The position numbers and the translations under genes were made by a program. From contig RDXE01000077.1 in NCBI GenBank assembly GCA_004292755.1, positions 1-41,917 on the forward strand: 41,917 bases of DNA, read 5' to 3'. The notes beneath the pieces are model-generated. The model did not search any database. It was given only the letters and a program-made list of their open reading frames with translations, and was not told the DNA's origin. Positions 7,340 through 15,726 of this stretch are shown piece by piece (the stretch's first letter is position 1; the number at the start of each line of letters is the position of its first letter). This DNA is from Alphaproteobacteria bacterium (lineage in GTDB: Bacteria; Pseudomonadota; Alphaproteobacteria; Elsterales; Elsteraceae).

Positions 7340-8956
7340 ATGGCTGATCCTAAGCCTGCTATCCGCCCCACCACTGGTCGCGAGGCGACGAAGTACTGGC
7401 TGGTCGGGGGCGGTATCGCCTCCCTCTCCGCCGCCGCGTTCTTGATCCGCGATGGTGATGTCCCCGGTCACGCCATCACCATTTTGGAAGAGACTGGGGA
7501 ACTCGGCGGCAGCCTCGACGGCACGGGAGATCCAGGCCAAGGGTACGTACTGCGCGGAGGGCGCATGCTTGAAAGCAAGTACCTCTGCACCTTTGAACTG
7601 TTTGACTCGATTCCAGCGCTTGACGGCAGAAAGACCGTGACCGAGGAGATCTTCGCGTGGAACAAGACGCTGAAGACGGCCTCCAAGGCCCGTCTGTTTC
7701 GAGATGGTCACCCCCAGGTCGCTCCCAAATTCGGCCTCAGCGAACAGCATATCCTGACCATCGAACGTCTGGCGCTACAGCCGGAAGGTATGCTGGGAAA
7801 GAGCGCGATCACCGATCAGTTCAGCGCCAGCTTTTTCGAGACTGACTTCTGGTTCATGTGGTGCACCACCTTTGCATTTCAGCCCTGGCACAGCGCTGTA
7901 GAGTTCAAGCGCTACCTGGTGCGCTTTGTGCACATGGTCGAAGGGTTCGAACGCCTGCACGGTATCATGCGCACTGTCTACAACCAGCACGACTCGCTGG
8001 TCCGCCCGCTGCAGAAGTGGCTCGAGGAGCGTGGCGTGGTCTTCACCCTGAACACCCGCGTCACCGCGTTGAACAGCATCGCGGCCGCTGGCCGGAGTTT
8101 GGCGGTCAGCATCGACTTCGAGCGCGCTGGCGAGCGCGGCACGATCGGCGTCGCCTCCACCGACCATGTGTTGGTGACTCTCGGCTCGATGACCGAGGCC
8201 TCAAGCCTTGGCACCAACGATCAAGCGCCGCTGTTGCTCGGCAAGCCGGACGGTGGCGGTTGGGCATTGTGGGAGGCGCTTGCCCTCGGCCGACCCGAAC
8301 TGGGCCACCCAGGTGTCTTCGCTGACCATATCGACCAGTCCAAGTGGGTATCGTTCACGACGACGTTGCGCGACCCGAGCTTCTTGAATGCGGTCCGCGA
8401 CATCACCGGCAATGTGCCCGGCGAGGGCGGTTTGATCACGCTGCCGGAGTCTGCTTGGCTCGCGTCGATCGTAATTCCTGCGCAGCCGCATTTCATCGGC
8501 CAGCCGGACGATGTCAGTGTCTTTTGGGGCTATGGCCTTCGGGTCGATATCCCCGGCGACTTCGTCAAGAAGTCGATGGCCGACTGCTCAGGCCGCGAGA
8601 TCATGACCGAGTTGCTCGGTCATCTGCGACTGGACGCAGAGGCGGCACAGATCCTCGATACCAGCCTCTGCATCCCTTGCATGATGCCCTTCATCACCAG
8701 CCAGTTCCTCTGCCGGGAGCATGGCGATCGACCGCAGGTGACGCCGGCTGGCTGGAAGAACCTCTGGCTGATGGGACAGTTCTGCGAGCTGCCGGACGAT
8801 GTTGTGTTCACCGTCGAATACTCGATCCGCTCCGCGCAGGTCGCGGTCTACGCTGCCCTCGGCCTGAAACGGTCGCCACCCCCCGTCTACAAGGGCGCGT
8901 TCGACCCGCGCGTGCTGTATCGCGCGTTCCTCGCCTTGCATGATGTCCGTGCTTAG
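7340..8956 (+). CDS. ohyA: Oleate hydratase (FAD-dependent)
   Basis: Adds water across the cis-9 double bond of unsaturated fatty acids such as oleate, giving 10-hydroxystearate; peripheral membrane flavoenzyme. 538 residues, slightly shorter than most members (560-650). An N-terminal FAD fold has VGGGIASLSAAAFLIRDG at 22-39; GGRMLESKY at 73-81 contains the Glu (E78) expected to activate water; FFETDFWFMWCTTFAFQPWHSAVEFKRY at 165-192 is highly characteristic, and Y192 is a likely counterpart of the catalytic Tyr (by spacing, not structure). Many relatives have NQYDS where this one has NQHDS (215-219). The RBS is GAGGAAT. No obvious operon partner; the context suggests protection from toxic unsaturated fatty acids. 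Confidence 0.93.
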   Translation: MADPKPAIRPTTGREATKYWLVGGGIASLSAAAFLIRDGDVPGHAITILEETGELGGSLDGTGDPGQGYVLRGGRMLESKYLCTFELFDSIPALDGRKTVTEEIFAWNKTLKTASKARLFRDGHPQVAPKFGLSEQHILTIERLALQPEGMLGKSAITDQFSASFFETDFWFMWCTTFAFQPWHSAVEFKRYLVRFVHMVEGFERLHGIMRTVYNQHDSLVRPLQKWLEERGVVFTLNTRVTALNSIAAAGRSLAVSIDFERAGERGTIGVASTDHVLVTLGSMTEASSLGTNDQAPLLLGKPDGGGWALWEALALGRPELGHPGVFADHIDQSKWVSFTTTLRDPSFLNAVRDITGNVPGEGGLITLPESAWLASIVIPAQPHFIGQPDDVSVFWGYGLRVDIPGDFVKKSMADCSGREIMTELLGHLRLDAEAAQILDTSLCIPCMMPFITSQFLCREHGDRPQVTPAGWKNLWLMGQFCELPDDVVFTVEYSIRSAQVAVYAALGLKRSPPPVYKGAFDPRVLYRAFLALHDVRA

Positions 8957-9037
8957 TTTGGAATCCAGGTGTGCCCCGGATTGCTCATGCACCACAGCAG
9001 ATGGGCCTCAGGCCTCCCGACGCCGCGGGCAGGAAAC

Positions 9038-9060
9038 GCGAGGGGGTAAGTCCCCTGCGC
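9038..9060. terminator. Possible bidirectional terminator between ohyA and dps
   Basis: GCGAGGGG pairs with CCCCTgCGC around a 6-base loop with one bulged base. It lies between two convergent genes. Confidence 0.35.
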
Positions 9061-9087
9061 TCCATACCGACGGCGCCGGGCAGCGGG

Positions 9088-9567
9088 TTACTTCGGTGGT
9101 GTGTGTGATTCAACAAACCACAGCTGGTGGTCGATGCCGCCAGAGACCGCGGAGAACAGGTCTGCCGTATCCTGATCGCCGAACGCGGCGGCCAGGGTGA
9201 CGGCCTCGCGAACCGACTGTCCAAACGCGGCCAACGCCCCGGCGACCGCGAAGATGTGCTTGCGCTCATCCGCGACACCGAGCGTGTAGGGGATCAGGAA
9301 CGACCGCTCCGCGGCCACCTGGATTGTGCCATGCGCGGTGCCGCCCAGCGCGGCGGCGCGCTCGGCCATTAGGTCCGAGTAAGCCTCTGCCTCATGAGAC
9401 ACCTTGTCGAATAACTCGTGCACCGCAATGAAGGCGAGGCCGCGCACATTCCAGTGCGCCTGCTTCATCTGCCCATGCAGGTCGATGGCGGCGGCCAGGT
9501 GCTTGTTCAGCAACTCGACCGATCGCGCCCGAATGGCTTCGGGAAGAGTGTTGTGGGTCGGATACAT
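9088..9567 (-). CDS. dps: Dps-family DNA-binding ferritin-like protein
   Basis: 159 residues from ATG 9567. All Dps ferroxidase positions are present with E. coli spacing: H38 (in AHWNV), H50, D54, D65 and E69. The protein forms 12-subunit shells that oxidise and store iron with H2O2 and protect DNA. The N-terminus lacks a Lys-rich tail, so DNA binding is uncertain. It is the last gene of the minus-strand stress protein / PRC-barrel / dps module, 36 bases after the PRC gene. A remnant of a second dps start lies at 10480. Confidence 0.92.
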   Translation of the reverse strand: MYPTHNTLPEAIRARSVELLNKHLAAAIDLHGQMKQAHWNVRGLAFIAVHELFDKVSHEAEAYSDLMAERAAALGGTAHGTIQVAAERSFLIPYTLGVADERKHIFAVAGALAAFGQSVREAVTLAAAFGDQDTADLFSAVSGGIDHQLWFVESHTPPK

Positions 9568-9603
9568 GGCAGGAGCTTTCACGCGAGAGGGAAGCAACCA
9601 GGG

Positions 9604-10356
9604 TCAGACCGCAAAGAGTCCAAGCCCGTAGTAGGCCGAGATGGCTTGGGCATAGGTATCGTCGACCGTGACGGCCTTGCTGGCTGCGGGGGCGTCGCGC
9701 ACCTTCTGCTGGGTTGCATGGATATGCAGAAGACTGTTGGACCAATCAACTTCGCGCACCATTTGCGGCAGAATCAGCACGCGTGAGTCGGGCCACCAGT
9801 TGTTGGTATCCACACCCAAGTAAATAATGCGCCAGCTGGCGTCATCGAAGATAAAATCCTCGACATGACCAATATCGCCATCGGTGGCGCGGATGTGATA
9901 GCCGGTAACATTCGCTGTGCTCCGGAGATGCGAGTCGCCAGTATTTGCGACGATCTCATCGCCCTCGAAGCGCTCCGCCGGCTCGGTCGGCGACGGAAAT
10001 CCGATCAGCGGCGAGAGGTACGCATTGCCGCGCGGCTGGTAGCCGTTGGCACCGTAATGGTTGGCCAGATGACCTTCCATCTGGCGCGAGACCGGCAGGT
10101 CAGCCTCGGCGCCAGGCGCGTCTTCGACCTGCTGGCGGGTTAACCGCACCGGCAGTGTCCGCAACGCGATGCTGGGGATGCCAAGGGCCGAGGTCGGCAA
10201 CAGCACCTCACGCCCCGGGAGCCAATCGCCGGTATCGACGACCAGCCAGCGGATTGTCCAGCTCTGGTCGTCGAACAGCAGATCTCGAACCGTTCCGAGC
10301 GAACCGTCCGTTGCCTCGATGCGATAGCCATTGATCGCTGACGCATGCCACAACAT
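9604..10356 (-). CDS. Double PRC-barrel domain protein (intact copy B)
   Basis: 250 residues from ATG 10356. There are two PRC-barrel domains: about 6-75 (INGYRIEATDGSLGTVRDLLFDDQSWTIRWLVVDTGDWLPGREVLLP) and about 148-215 (VTGYHIRATDGDIGHVEDFIFDDASWRIIYLGVDTNNWWPDSRVLILP). They are joined by a linker containing the LTRQQVEDAPGAEADLPVSRQME segment common in these proteins. No signal peptide or membrane segment. PRC-barrel proteins of this two-domain type sit beside Dps and other stress genes in many alphaproteobacteria; their biochemical role is unknown. The start follows the chimera stop by 4 bases. Confidence 0.85.
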   Translation of the reverse strand: MLWHASAINGYRIEATDGSLGTVRDLLFDDQSWTIRWLVVDTGDWLPGREVLLPTSALGIPSIALRTLPVRLTRQQVEDAPGAEADLPVSRQMEGHLANHYGANGYQPRGNAYLSPLIGFPSPTEPAERFEGDEIVANTGDSHLRSTANVTGYHIRATDGDIGHVEDFIFDDASWRIIYLGVDTNNWWPDSRVLILPQMVREVDWSNSLLHIHATQQKVRDAPAASKAVTVDDTYAQAISAYYGLGLFAV

Positions 10357-10360
10357 CGGC

Positions 10361-10480
10361 TTAGGCCGCCGCCGTGACGGGACTGTCGGGCAGGTCGGTA
10401 ATGCTTGGATGTGCCGCCACCGGATCGGCATCAGCAGTGTCCAGGATTGCTTCGGGAAGGATATTCTGAGTCGGGTCCAT
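10361..10480 (-). pseudogene. 39-codon chimera of dps N-terminus and stress-protein C-terminus
   Basis: The minus-strand frame reads MDPTQNILPEAI, matching the Dps start MYPTHNTLPEAI, and continues directly as LDTADADPVAAHPSITDLPDSPVTAAA-stop. The second part matches the stress-protein end (AILDSSDAEQVTVHPSVIALPSTPSVAAA). The join falls at the shared PEAI/ARAI codons. The leader matches that of dps and the stop-to-next-ATG spacing matches the stress protein, so it may still be translated ahead of PRC copy B. It is a scar of a deletion inside a tandem duplication. Confidence 0.8.
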
Positions 10481-10516
10481 AACAGGAGCCTTCACGGCAG
10501 GAGTTGGAGGGCGGGG

Positions 10517-11267
10517 TCAGATCGGAAAGGGCTGAAAGCCATAGTAGACCGAGAGCCTATCGGCAGCGTCGGCATCACCGGTCTCGGCGGCGCTGGCTGG
10601 CGGGCTGTCGCGCACCTTCTGCTGCGTGGCGCGGATGTGGATCAGGCTCGCGGACCAATCGACCTCGAGCACCAACTGCGGCAAGATCAACACGTGCGCA
10701 CCCGGCCACCAATTGCGGGTGTCGACGGACAAGTATTTGACGCGCCAACCATCGTCATCGACGATGAAGTCGTCGATGTGGCCAATATCGCCGTCGGTCG
10801 CACGGAGGTGATAGCCGGTGACCGTGGCGATGCTGCGCAGATGCGCGTCGCCCATTTCAGTCACAGTGCCTTCACCCTCGAAGTGGCGCATTGGTTCGCG
10901 GAGCGATCCAAGTCCCATCAATGGGAGGACATCGGCGCCGCGGGGTAGGTACGTATTGGCGCTGTAGTGGTTGGACAGCTGGAGTTCCATCTGGCGCGAG
11001 ACCGGCAGGTCGGCCGAGATTCCGGGTGCATCCTCCACTTGCTGGCGCGTCAGCCGCACCGCCAGTTGTCGCTCCTCGGCGTCCGGGATGCCGAGGCACG
11101 CGGCTGGCAAGAGCACCTCGCGCCCCGGGGAGCCAATCGCCAGTATCGACGACCAGCCAGCGGATTGCCCAGCTCTGGTCATCGAACAGCAGATCTCGCA
11201 CCGAGCCGAGCGAGCCGTCGGTCGCTTCGATGCGATAGCCCCGGATCGCGGCGGCGTGGCACAGCAT
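10517..11267 (-). pseudogene. Double PRC-barrel protein, copy A, frameshifted
   Basis: A paralogue of the gene at 9604-10356. The first 48 codons from ATG 11267 (MLCHAAAIRGYRIEATDG...VVDTGDWLPG) are in one frame; the remainder (REVLLPAACLGIPDAEERQLAVRLTRQQVEDAPG... to FQPFPI) is in another. The shift is located by comparison with copy B: copy A has four G at 11127-11130 where copy B has three. A single-base insertion in this run, or a sequencing error in a homopolymer, explains it. The sequence is otherwise well conserved on both sides, suggesting the damage is recent. Confidence 0.8.
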
Positions 11268-11271
11268 CGGC

Positions 11272-11820
11272 CTAGGCCGCCGCGACAGAGGGCGTGCTGG
11301 GCAGTGCAATCACGCTGGGATGCACTGTCACTTGCTCGGCGTCCGAGCTGTCCAGGATCGCGCGCGCGCGCTCCATGTCCTGTTCGGTGCCATGGACCAT
11401 CACCAAGAAGCCGTCGGCTTTCACCGCGGCCTCATAGGCAAGAATGCTGTCGTTCGGGACACCCATGCTGAACAGCGCGGCGCCTAAGGCACTCAGCCCG
11501 CCGATGATCACCGCGTTCTCGACCGCGAACAGCAGTGTGGCGGCAAAACTGCCCAGCACCACGAGGCTGCCGACGACCGGCACGGTGAGAAACATGCCGC
11601 CCATGAACAAGCCCCACAGCGCGCCCCAGAACGCGCCTTGACGGCCCCAGAACCGAACTCGGTCGCCGGTGCTGTAGAAGCCGATCACCTTCTCCTCGAT
11701 ATGGTATCCCTGGCCGACGATGCTGAGCTTCCGCATCTCGAAGCCCGCACCGGCGAGTTTACGGATCGCTGCCTCAGCAGCGCTGTGCTGGGTGAACACC
11801 GCGATTGTGGTATCGGACAT
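11272..11820 (-). CDS. YflT/DUF1269-like general stress protein
   Basis: 182 residues. The N-terminal alpha/beta part (MSDTTIAVFTQHSAAEAAIRKLAGAGFEMRKLSIVGQGYHIEEKVIGFY) is typical of the heat-induced stress protein YflT fold. A central Gly/Ala-rich hydrophobic hairpin at about 58-118 is probably membrane-embedded, and a C-terminal half (YEAAVKADGFLVMVHGTEQDMERARAILDSSDAEQVTVHP) follows. It is the first gene of the dps module. A partial match to the island box lies 66-76 bases upstream. The biochemical function is unknown. Confidence 0.75.
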   Translation of the reverse strand: MSDTTIAVFTQHSAAEAAIRKLAGAGFEMRKLSIVGQGYHIEEKVIGFYSTGDRVRFWGRQGAFWGALWGLFMGGMFLTVPVVGSLVVLGSFAATLLFAVENAVIIGGLSALGAALFSMGVPNDSILAYEAAVKADGFLVMVHGTEQDMERARAILDSSDAEQVTVHPSVIALPSTPSVAAA

Positions 11821-11885
11821 GGGTAGCCTGCGCGTTGAGGTGGAGACCTCAACTTGGTAGCGGTCGCGCCGATGCGCGGGCAGCG

Positions 11886-11896
11886 TCGGACTCTAC
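11886..11896 (+). promoter_or_regulatory. Weak FixJ-like box upstream of the stress-protein/dps module
   Basis: TCGGACTCTAC matches TCGGAAACTAC at 9 of 11 bases. It lies 66-76 bases upstream of the stress-protein start on the minus strand and about 195 bases before the MaoC-Pta gene on the plus strand. Confidence 0.3.
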
Positions 11897-12089
11897 GCAG
11901 CTGTAGCGCCGTATCGTCAGTAGCGGACACCCAACCGCACCGCGCCTGCGTGCTTCCCGACCCTGGTGGGCACGCCAGTGGACCAGCAAGCTCAGTCCAA
12001 CCGCTGAGGTGTTCCCGTTGACCGACCTTTCATCTCCGACGTGCTCGTCGCTGCCAGCGGCAGCCACTGTGCATGGCTCGGAACCTGTG

Positions 12090-13460
12090 ATGGAGAACCG
12101 GACGTTCGATGACCTGGTCATCGGCGACACAGCGCAGATCTCCCAGATATCGACCCAACGCGACATCGATCTGTTCGCGGCGGTCAGTGGGGATCGCAAC
12201 CCAACTCATCTTGATCCGGCGTTCGCCAAAGCGCATCCGACACACCGCGTTGTCCTGCACGGCATGTGGGGTGCCGGGCTGATTTCTGCGGTTCTGGGCA
12301 CTCGATTGCCAGGCGCTGGGACGGTGTATCTGAGCCAGTCGCTGGAGTTCCACGGTGCGGTCAGCATCGGCGACACCATCACGGCTTCGGTGACGGTGCG
12401 CGCGAAGTCTGCTCAAGACAGCGAGGTGACGCTCGATTGCCGGTGCGCCAATCAGCACGGTGAAACCGTGATCACCGGTACAGCCAAGGTCCGCGCACCA
12501 ACTCAGAAAGTCCGTCGTGAGATGGTGGCGCTGCCCTATCTCCGCCTCAGCCACCGGGATGGCACGCGTGCCTTGCTGGCGCGGGCCGCGGGCGGTGCCC
12601 CGTCAGCGACGGCCGTGGTTTATCCGACCGATGCCGCCACCTTGGAGGCAGCGCTCGACGCCGCCGCGGCGGGACTGATCGTGCCGATCCTGATTGGCCC
12701 GAAGGCGCTCATCTACGCCGCGGCCGATGCGGCGGGGCTCAAGATCGGCACCTTGCGCGTGATCGACGCCGCCGACGCCGCGGACGCCGCTGGACAAGCT
12801 GTCGCCCTGGCCCGTGCGGGCGGTGTCGCCATGCTGATGAAGGGCGCGCTGCACACGGATGTGCTGCTGCACCCAGTGATGTCGTCGACCAACGGTCTGC
12901 GCACAGCGCGCCGCATCAGCCACGTCTTCCTGATGGACGTGCCCGACTACCCGCGCCCGTTGCTGCTCACCGATGCCGCGATCAACGTTACACCGGACCT
13001 CACCGCTAAGGTCGGCATTGTCCAGAATGCCATCGACCTCGCGGTGCGCATCGGTGTGACGCAGCCTCGCGTCGCCATCTTGTCCGCGGTCGAAACCGTC
13101 AGCGCCTTGCTGCCCTCCACGCTCGACGCGGCCGCGCTCTGCAAGATGGCGGATCGCGGCCAGATCACTGGAGGGCTGCTCGACGGTCCGCTTGCCTTCG
13201 ACAACGCGATCAACGAGGCCGCGGCCGCGCAGAAGGGCATTGTCTCGGCGGTCGCGGGCCGCGCCGATATCCTACTCGCGCCGGATCTTGAGTCGGGCAA
13301 TATGCTGGTGAAGCAGCTGACCTTCCTGGCAGGTGCTGAAGCCGCGGGCGTGGTACTCGGCGCGCGGATACCGATCATCCTAACCAGTCGGGCGGATGGC
13401 CCGTCGTCGCGGCTGGCGTCCTGCGCATTGGGTGCGATTATGGCGCGCGCCGCAGTATGA
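12090..13460 (+). CDS. MaoC-like hydratase / phosphate acetyl(butyryl)transferase fusion
   Basis: 456 residues. Residues about 1-140 are a MaoC/hot-dog domain (MENRTFDDLVIGDTA..., DRNPTHLDPAFAK, HGMWGAGLISAVLGTRLPGAGTVYLSQSLEFHGAVSIGDTI); residues about 150-456 are a Pta/Ptb domain (KGALHTDVLLHPVM, RRISHVFLMDVPDYPRPLLLTDAAINVTPDL, GQITGGLLDGPLAFDNA, ADILLAPDLESGNMLVKQLTFL). The enzyme converts acetyl-CoA (or another short acyl-CoA) and phosphate to acyl-phosphate. The ATG at 12090 begins the MaoC domain; a longer frame to 12009 adds nothing recognisable. The stop overlaps the acetate kinase start (ATGA at 13457), so both act in one pathway. The MaoC part may act on enoyl-CoA or be structural. 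Confidence 0.88.
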   Translation: MENRTFDDLVIGDTAQISQISTQRDIDLFAAVSGDRNPTHLDPAFAKAHPTHRVVLHGMWGAGLISAVLGTRLPGAGTVYLSQSLEFHGAVSIGDTITASVTVRAKSAQDSEVTLDCRCANQHGETVITGTAKVRAPTQKVRREMVALPYLRLSHRDGTRALLARAAGGAPSATAVVYPTDAATLEAALDAAAAGLIVPILIGPKALIYAAADAAGLKIGTLRVIDAADAADAAGQAVALARAGGVAMLMKGALHTDVLLHPVMSSTNGLRTARRISHVFLMDVPDYPRPLLLTDAAINVTPDLTAKVGIVQNAIDLAVRIGVTQPRVAILSAVETVSALLPSTLDAAALCKMADRGQITGGLLDGPLAFDNAINEAAAAQKGIVSAVAGRADILLAPDLESGNMLVKQLTFLAGAEAAGVVLGARIPIILTSRADGPSSRLASCALGAIMARAAV

Positions 13461-14632
13461 CAGACGCGATCCTGACGCTGAATGCTGGCTCCTCCAGCTT
13501 GAAGTTCGCGGTGTTCTCCGGCGGCAAAGCGCAGCTTCGCGGCGAGGTGGCGAGCCTCGACGACGCCCCGCGGCTGGTGGCCCGAAATGCCAACGGCAGG
13601 CTGCTGCCGGAGCATCCCTGGTCGACGGAGGCCCCACCACGCTTCGCTGAGATCCTGACTGGGTTGCTTGGCGTGATTGACGGCCATCTGGGTGCCACCC
13701 CACTCGCCGCCGTCGGCCATCGCGTGGTGCATGGCGGAGGCGCATACATCGTGCCCACTCAGGTGACGCCGACGCTGATCGCGGCGCTCACAGCGCTGGT
13801 GCCGCTGGACCCACTGCACATGCCGCGCAATCTCGCGCCAATTCAGGCGCTCGCCGAGGCGCGGCCGGGGCTGCCGCAGGTGGTCTGCTTCGACACCGCC
13901 TTCCACCACACCATGCCTCCCGTCGCGACCCGGTTCGCGTTGCCGCACGCTTTGGCCGATGCCGGGCTGCGGCGCTATGGGTTCCATGGGCTGTCGTTTG
14001 AATACGTCGCCGGGGAATTGGCGTTGACATCGCCAGCGCTCGCGGCGGGCCGCGTGATCGTGGCCCATCTGGGCGCCGGCGCTAGCCTGTGCGCCCTTCT
14101 CGGGGGCCGCAGCATCGAGACCACCTTCGGCTTCAGCACGCTGGACGGGCTGGTGATGGCGACGCGCTGTGGCCGGATCGATCCGGGTGCCTTGCTGCAT
14201 CTCGGCCGCCAGGGTTTGAGCTTCGCGGAGATCGAGACGATGCTGTATCAGCAGTCTGGCCTGCTCGGCGTCTCCGGCATCAGCGGCGACGTCCGAGTGC
14301 TGCTCGCCAGTCAGGATGCCCGCGCACGCGATGCCTTGGAGCTGTTCAGCTATCGGATAGCGGCGGAGGTCGGGGCGCTGGCGAGCGCATTGGGTGGTGT
14401 CGACGGGCTGGTCTTCACGGCGGGCATTGGGGAGCACATCGCCGAGATCCGCGCTGCCGTCTGTGGGCGGCTCGCTTGGCTTGGTGTGCGCCTCGACGCG
14501 ACCGCCAATGCGGCCGATGCGCCGTGCATCAGCACGCCCGACAGCCCGATCGAGGTGCAGGTGATCGCAACCGACGAGCAGACGATGATCGCTCGCCACA
14601 CCCGCGCAACCTTGGACGCGGCGGCGGGCTAG
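13457..14632 (+). CDS. ackA: Acetate kinase
   Basis: Transfers phosphate from acetyl-phosphate to ADP, giving acetate and ATP. 391 residues. The catalytic set is complete: N9 in LNAGSSSLK, R89 in GHRVVHGG, D146 in FDTAFHHTMP, H177 in YGFHG, R237 in MATRCGRIDPG and E374 in ATDEQTMIARHT. The hinge motif FTAGIGEH is at about 320-327. Translationally coupled to the MaoC-Pta gene by an ATGA overlap; converges with the nitroreductase gene, leaving 5 bases between the stops. It provides the ATP-yielding last step of the fermentation route encoded on the other side. Confidence 0.93.
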   Translation: MTDAILTLNAGSSSLKFAVFSGGKAQLRGEVASLDDAPRLVARNANGRLLPEHPWSTEAPPRFAEILTGLLGVIDGHLGATPLAAVGHRVVHGGGAYIVPTQVTPTLIAALTALVPLDPLHMPRNLAPIQALAEARPGLPQVVCFDTAFHHTMPPVATRFALPHALADAGLRRYGFHGLSFEYVAGELALTSPALAAGRVIVAHLGAGASLCALLGGRSIETTFGFSTLDGLVMATRCGRIDPGALLHLGRQGLSFAEIETMLYQQSGLLGVSGISGDVRVLLASQDARARDALELFSYRIAAEVGALASALGGVDGLVFTAGIGEHIAEIRAAVCGRLAWLGVRLDATANAADAPCISTPDSPIEVQVIATDEQTMIARHTRATLDAAAG

Positions 14633-14637
14633 CGGGG

Positions 14638-15726
14638 TTATGCCAGCACCGATCCGATCGGCCGACGCGCCGAGAAGGGCAGGGTCGGACCATACCCAAA
14701 CCGCATCACGATATCCGGTCGGCGGCCGGTCGCGCCGACCAAGGACGCCAATTCAGGCCGCAACCCTGGCACTTCGACCGGCTGATTGATGTGCGCTTGC
14801 GATAGTCCCAAGGCGGTTGCCTGCAACGCAAAGCGTTGGCAGGCGCGCCCGACCTGTACCCAGTGCGCCGGGTCTGCATGCTGACCGATGAACACCGCAA
14901 TTCCGGACGAGCTGCGCAGCTGGAGCGCGTAGCGGTCGGCCTCGCTTTCGGCACTGACCGCCAGGTCAAACATCAGTGGGCCCAACCAATCCGGCGCGGT
15001 CGGATGGTCGCTGGCGGCGCTGAACAGGCCATCGCCGGTCTCGGCCGCGCGGCGCGGGCTGAAGCGGAGCCAGGTCTTCAGTTCGCGCAGGAAGGCTGGA
15101 TCGGTCATCTGGGCCGTGTTGCCTGCGACCACCAAGTCGCGCAGCCGATCGATCATCGCCGGTTCGGTCAGGAGGATCAGCTCGACACCGGGGAGCGCGG
15201 CGGCGCTGGTCAGCTGCTGCAGGGCATCTGTTGCAACCGATCGGCCATCATACTCGGCCCGGCAGGATTGTCGTCTTGGGATGGCATCGAACAGCGCCGG
15301 TTCATCGGTGGGCGCACCGCCGAAGGTGAACAAGACGCGGCGGCCGCCGTTGGGATCGAAGGTGATCTGCCCCGGCTGGCCGCGCGCTCCCGCTGCGATC
15401 GCGAGCGTTTCGGCAACGCAGCCGAGACTGACAAACAGATGGTGATCGTCGGGATCGACGATCGGCGTCCGCCGCGCGAGGTCGGGGATGATGGCGATCT
15501 GGCGCTCGCTGACGTCGAACCGCCAGGGCTGCGCGTTGTGGCCGCTGCCCGCGAGCGTCGCGTAGCGCAGCAGCTCAAGGGCGGCGGGCTGCAAGGACAG
15601 CGGGCGGCGAGCGGCGGTGACGCCTGCGGTGTAGTCCGCCATCGAGCCCATGGAGCGCCATTGGAGGTATCCCGCAGCGCCGACCGCCACGGCGCCAGCA
15701 CCCAACAGGGCGGAGCGCCGGTTCAC
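14638..15726 (-). CDS. Acg-type nitroreductase with N-terminal signal or anchor
   Basis: 362 residues. The N-terminus MNRRSALLGAGAVAVGAAG resembles a Tat signal or anchor (twin Arg before a hydrophobic stretch) but lacks a clear cleavage site. The body has the Acg/Rv2032 nitroreductase arrangement: SGHNAQPWRF (61-70), VDPDDHHLFVSLGCVAETLAIAAGA, and near the C-terminus GRACQRFALQATALGLSQAHINQPVEVPGLRPELASLVGATGRRPDIVMRFGYG. In mycobacteria Acg proteins belong to the DosR hypoxia regulon and bind flavin. The GTG start overlaps the stop of the DHOD-like gene (GTGA), so it is the last gene of the PFOR operon. Confidence 0.82.
   Translation of the reverse strand: MNRRSALLGAGAVAVGAAGYLQWRSMGSMADYTAGVTAARRPLSLQPAALELLRYATLAGSGHNAQPWRFDVSERQIAIIPDLARRTPIVDPDDHHLFVSLGCVAETLAIAAGARGQPGQITFDPNGGRRVLFTFGGAPTDEPALFDAIPRRQSCRAEYDGRSVATDALQQLTSAAALPGVELILLTEPAMIDRLRDLVVAGNTAQMTDPAFLRELKTWLRFSPRRAAETGDGLFSAASDHPTAPDWLGPLMFDLAVSAESEADRYALQLRSSSGIAVFIGQHADPAHWVQVGRACQRFALQATALGLSQAHINQPVEVPGLRPELASLVGATGRRPDIVMRFGYGPTLPFSARRPIGSVLA

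Larger units (their letters stand above)
9088..11820 (-). repeat. Tandemly duplicated stress protein / PRC-barrel / dps module
   Basis: Reading the minus strand: stress protein (11820-11272), PRC copy A (11267-10517), a chimera made of the dps start and the stress-protein end (10480-10361), PRC copy B (10356-9604), dps (9567-9088). Junction details repeat: stop, the four bases gccg, then the PRC ATG in both copies, and the same leader (gtgaaRgctcctg) before both dps starts. This is best explained by a three-gene tandem duplication followed by a deletion that fused dps copy A to stress-protein copy B. Confidence 0.8.

Noticed and set aside
12947-14599. 550-codon minus-strand open frame opposite pta/ackA
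   Set aside because: His/Arg/Gln-rich shadow; the plus-strand acetate kinase has a complete set of catalytic residues.
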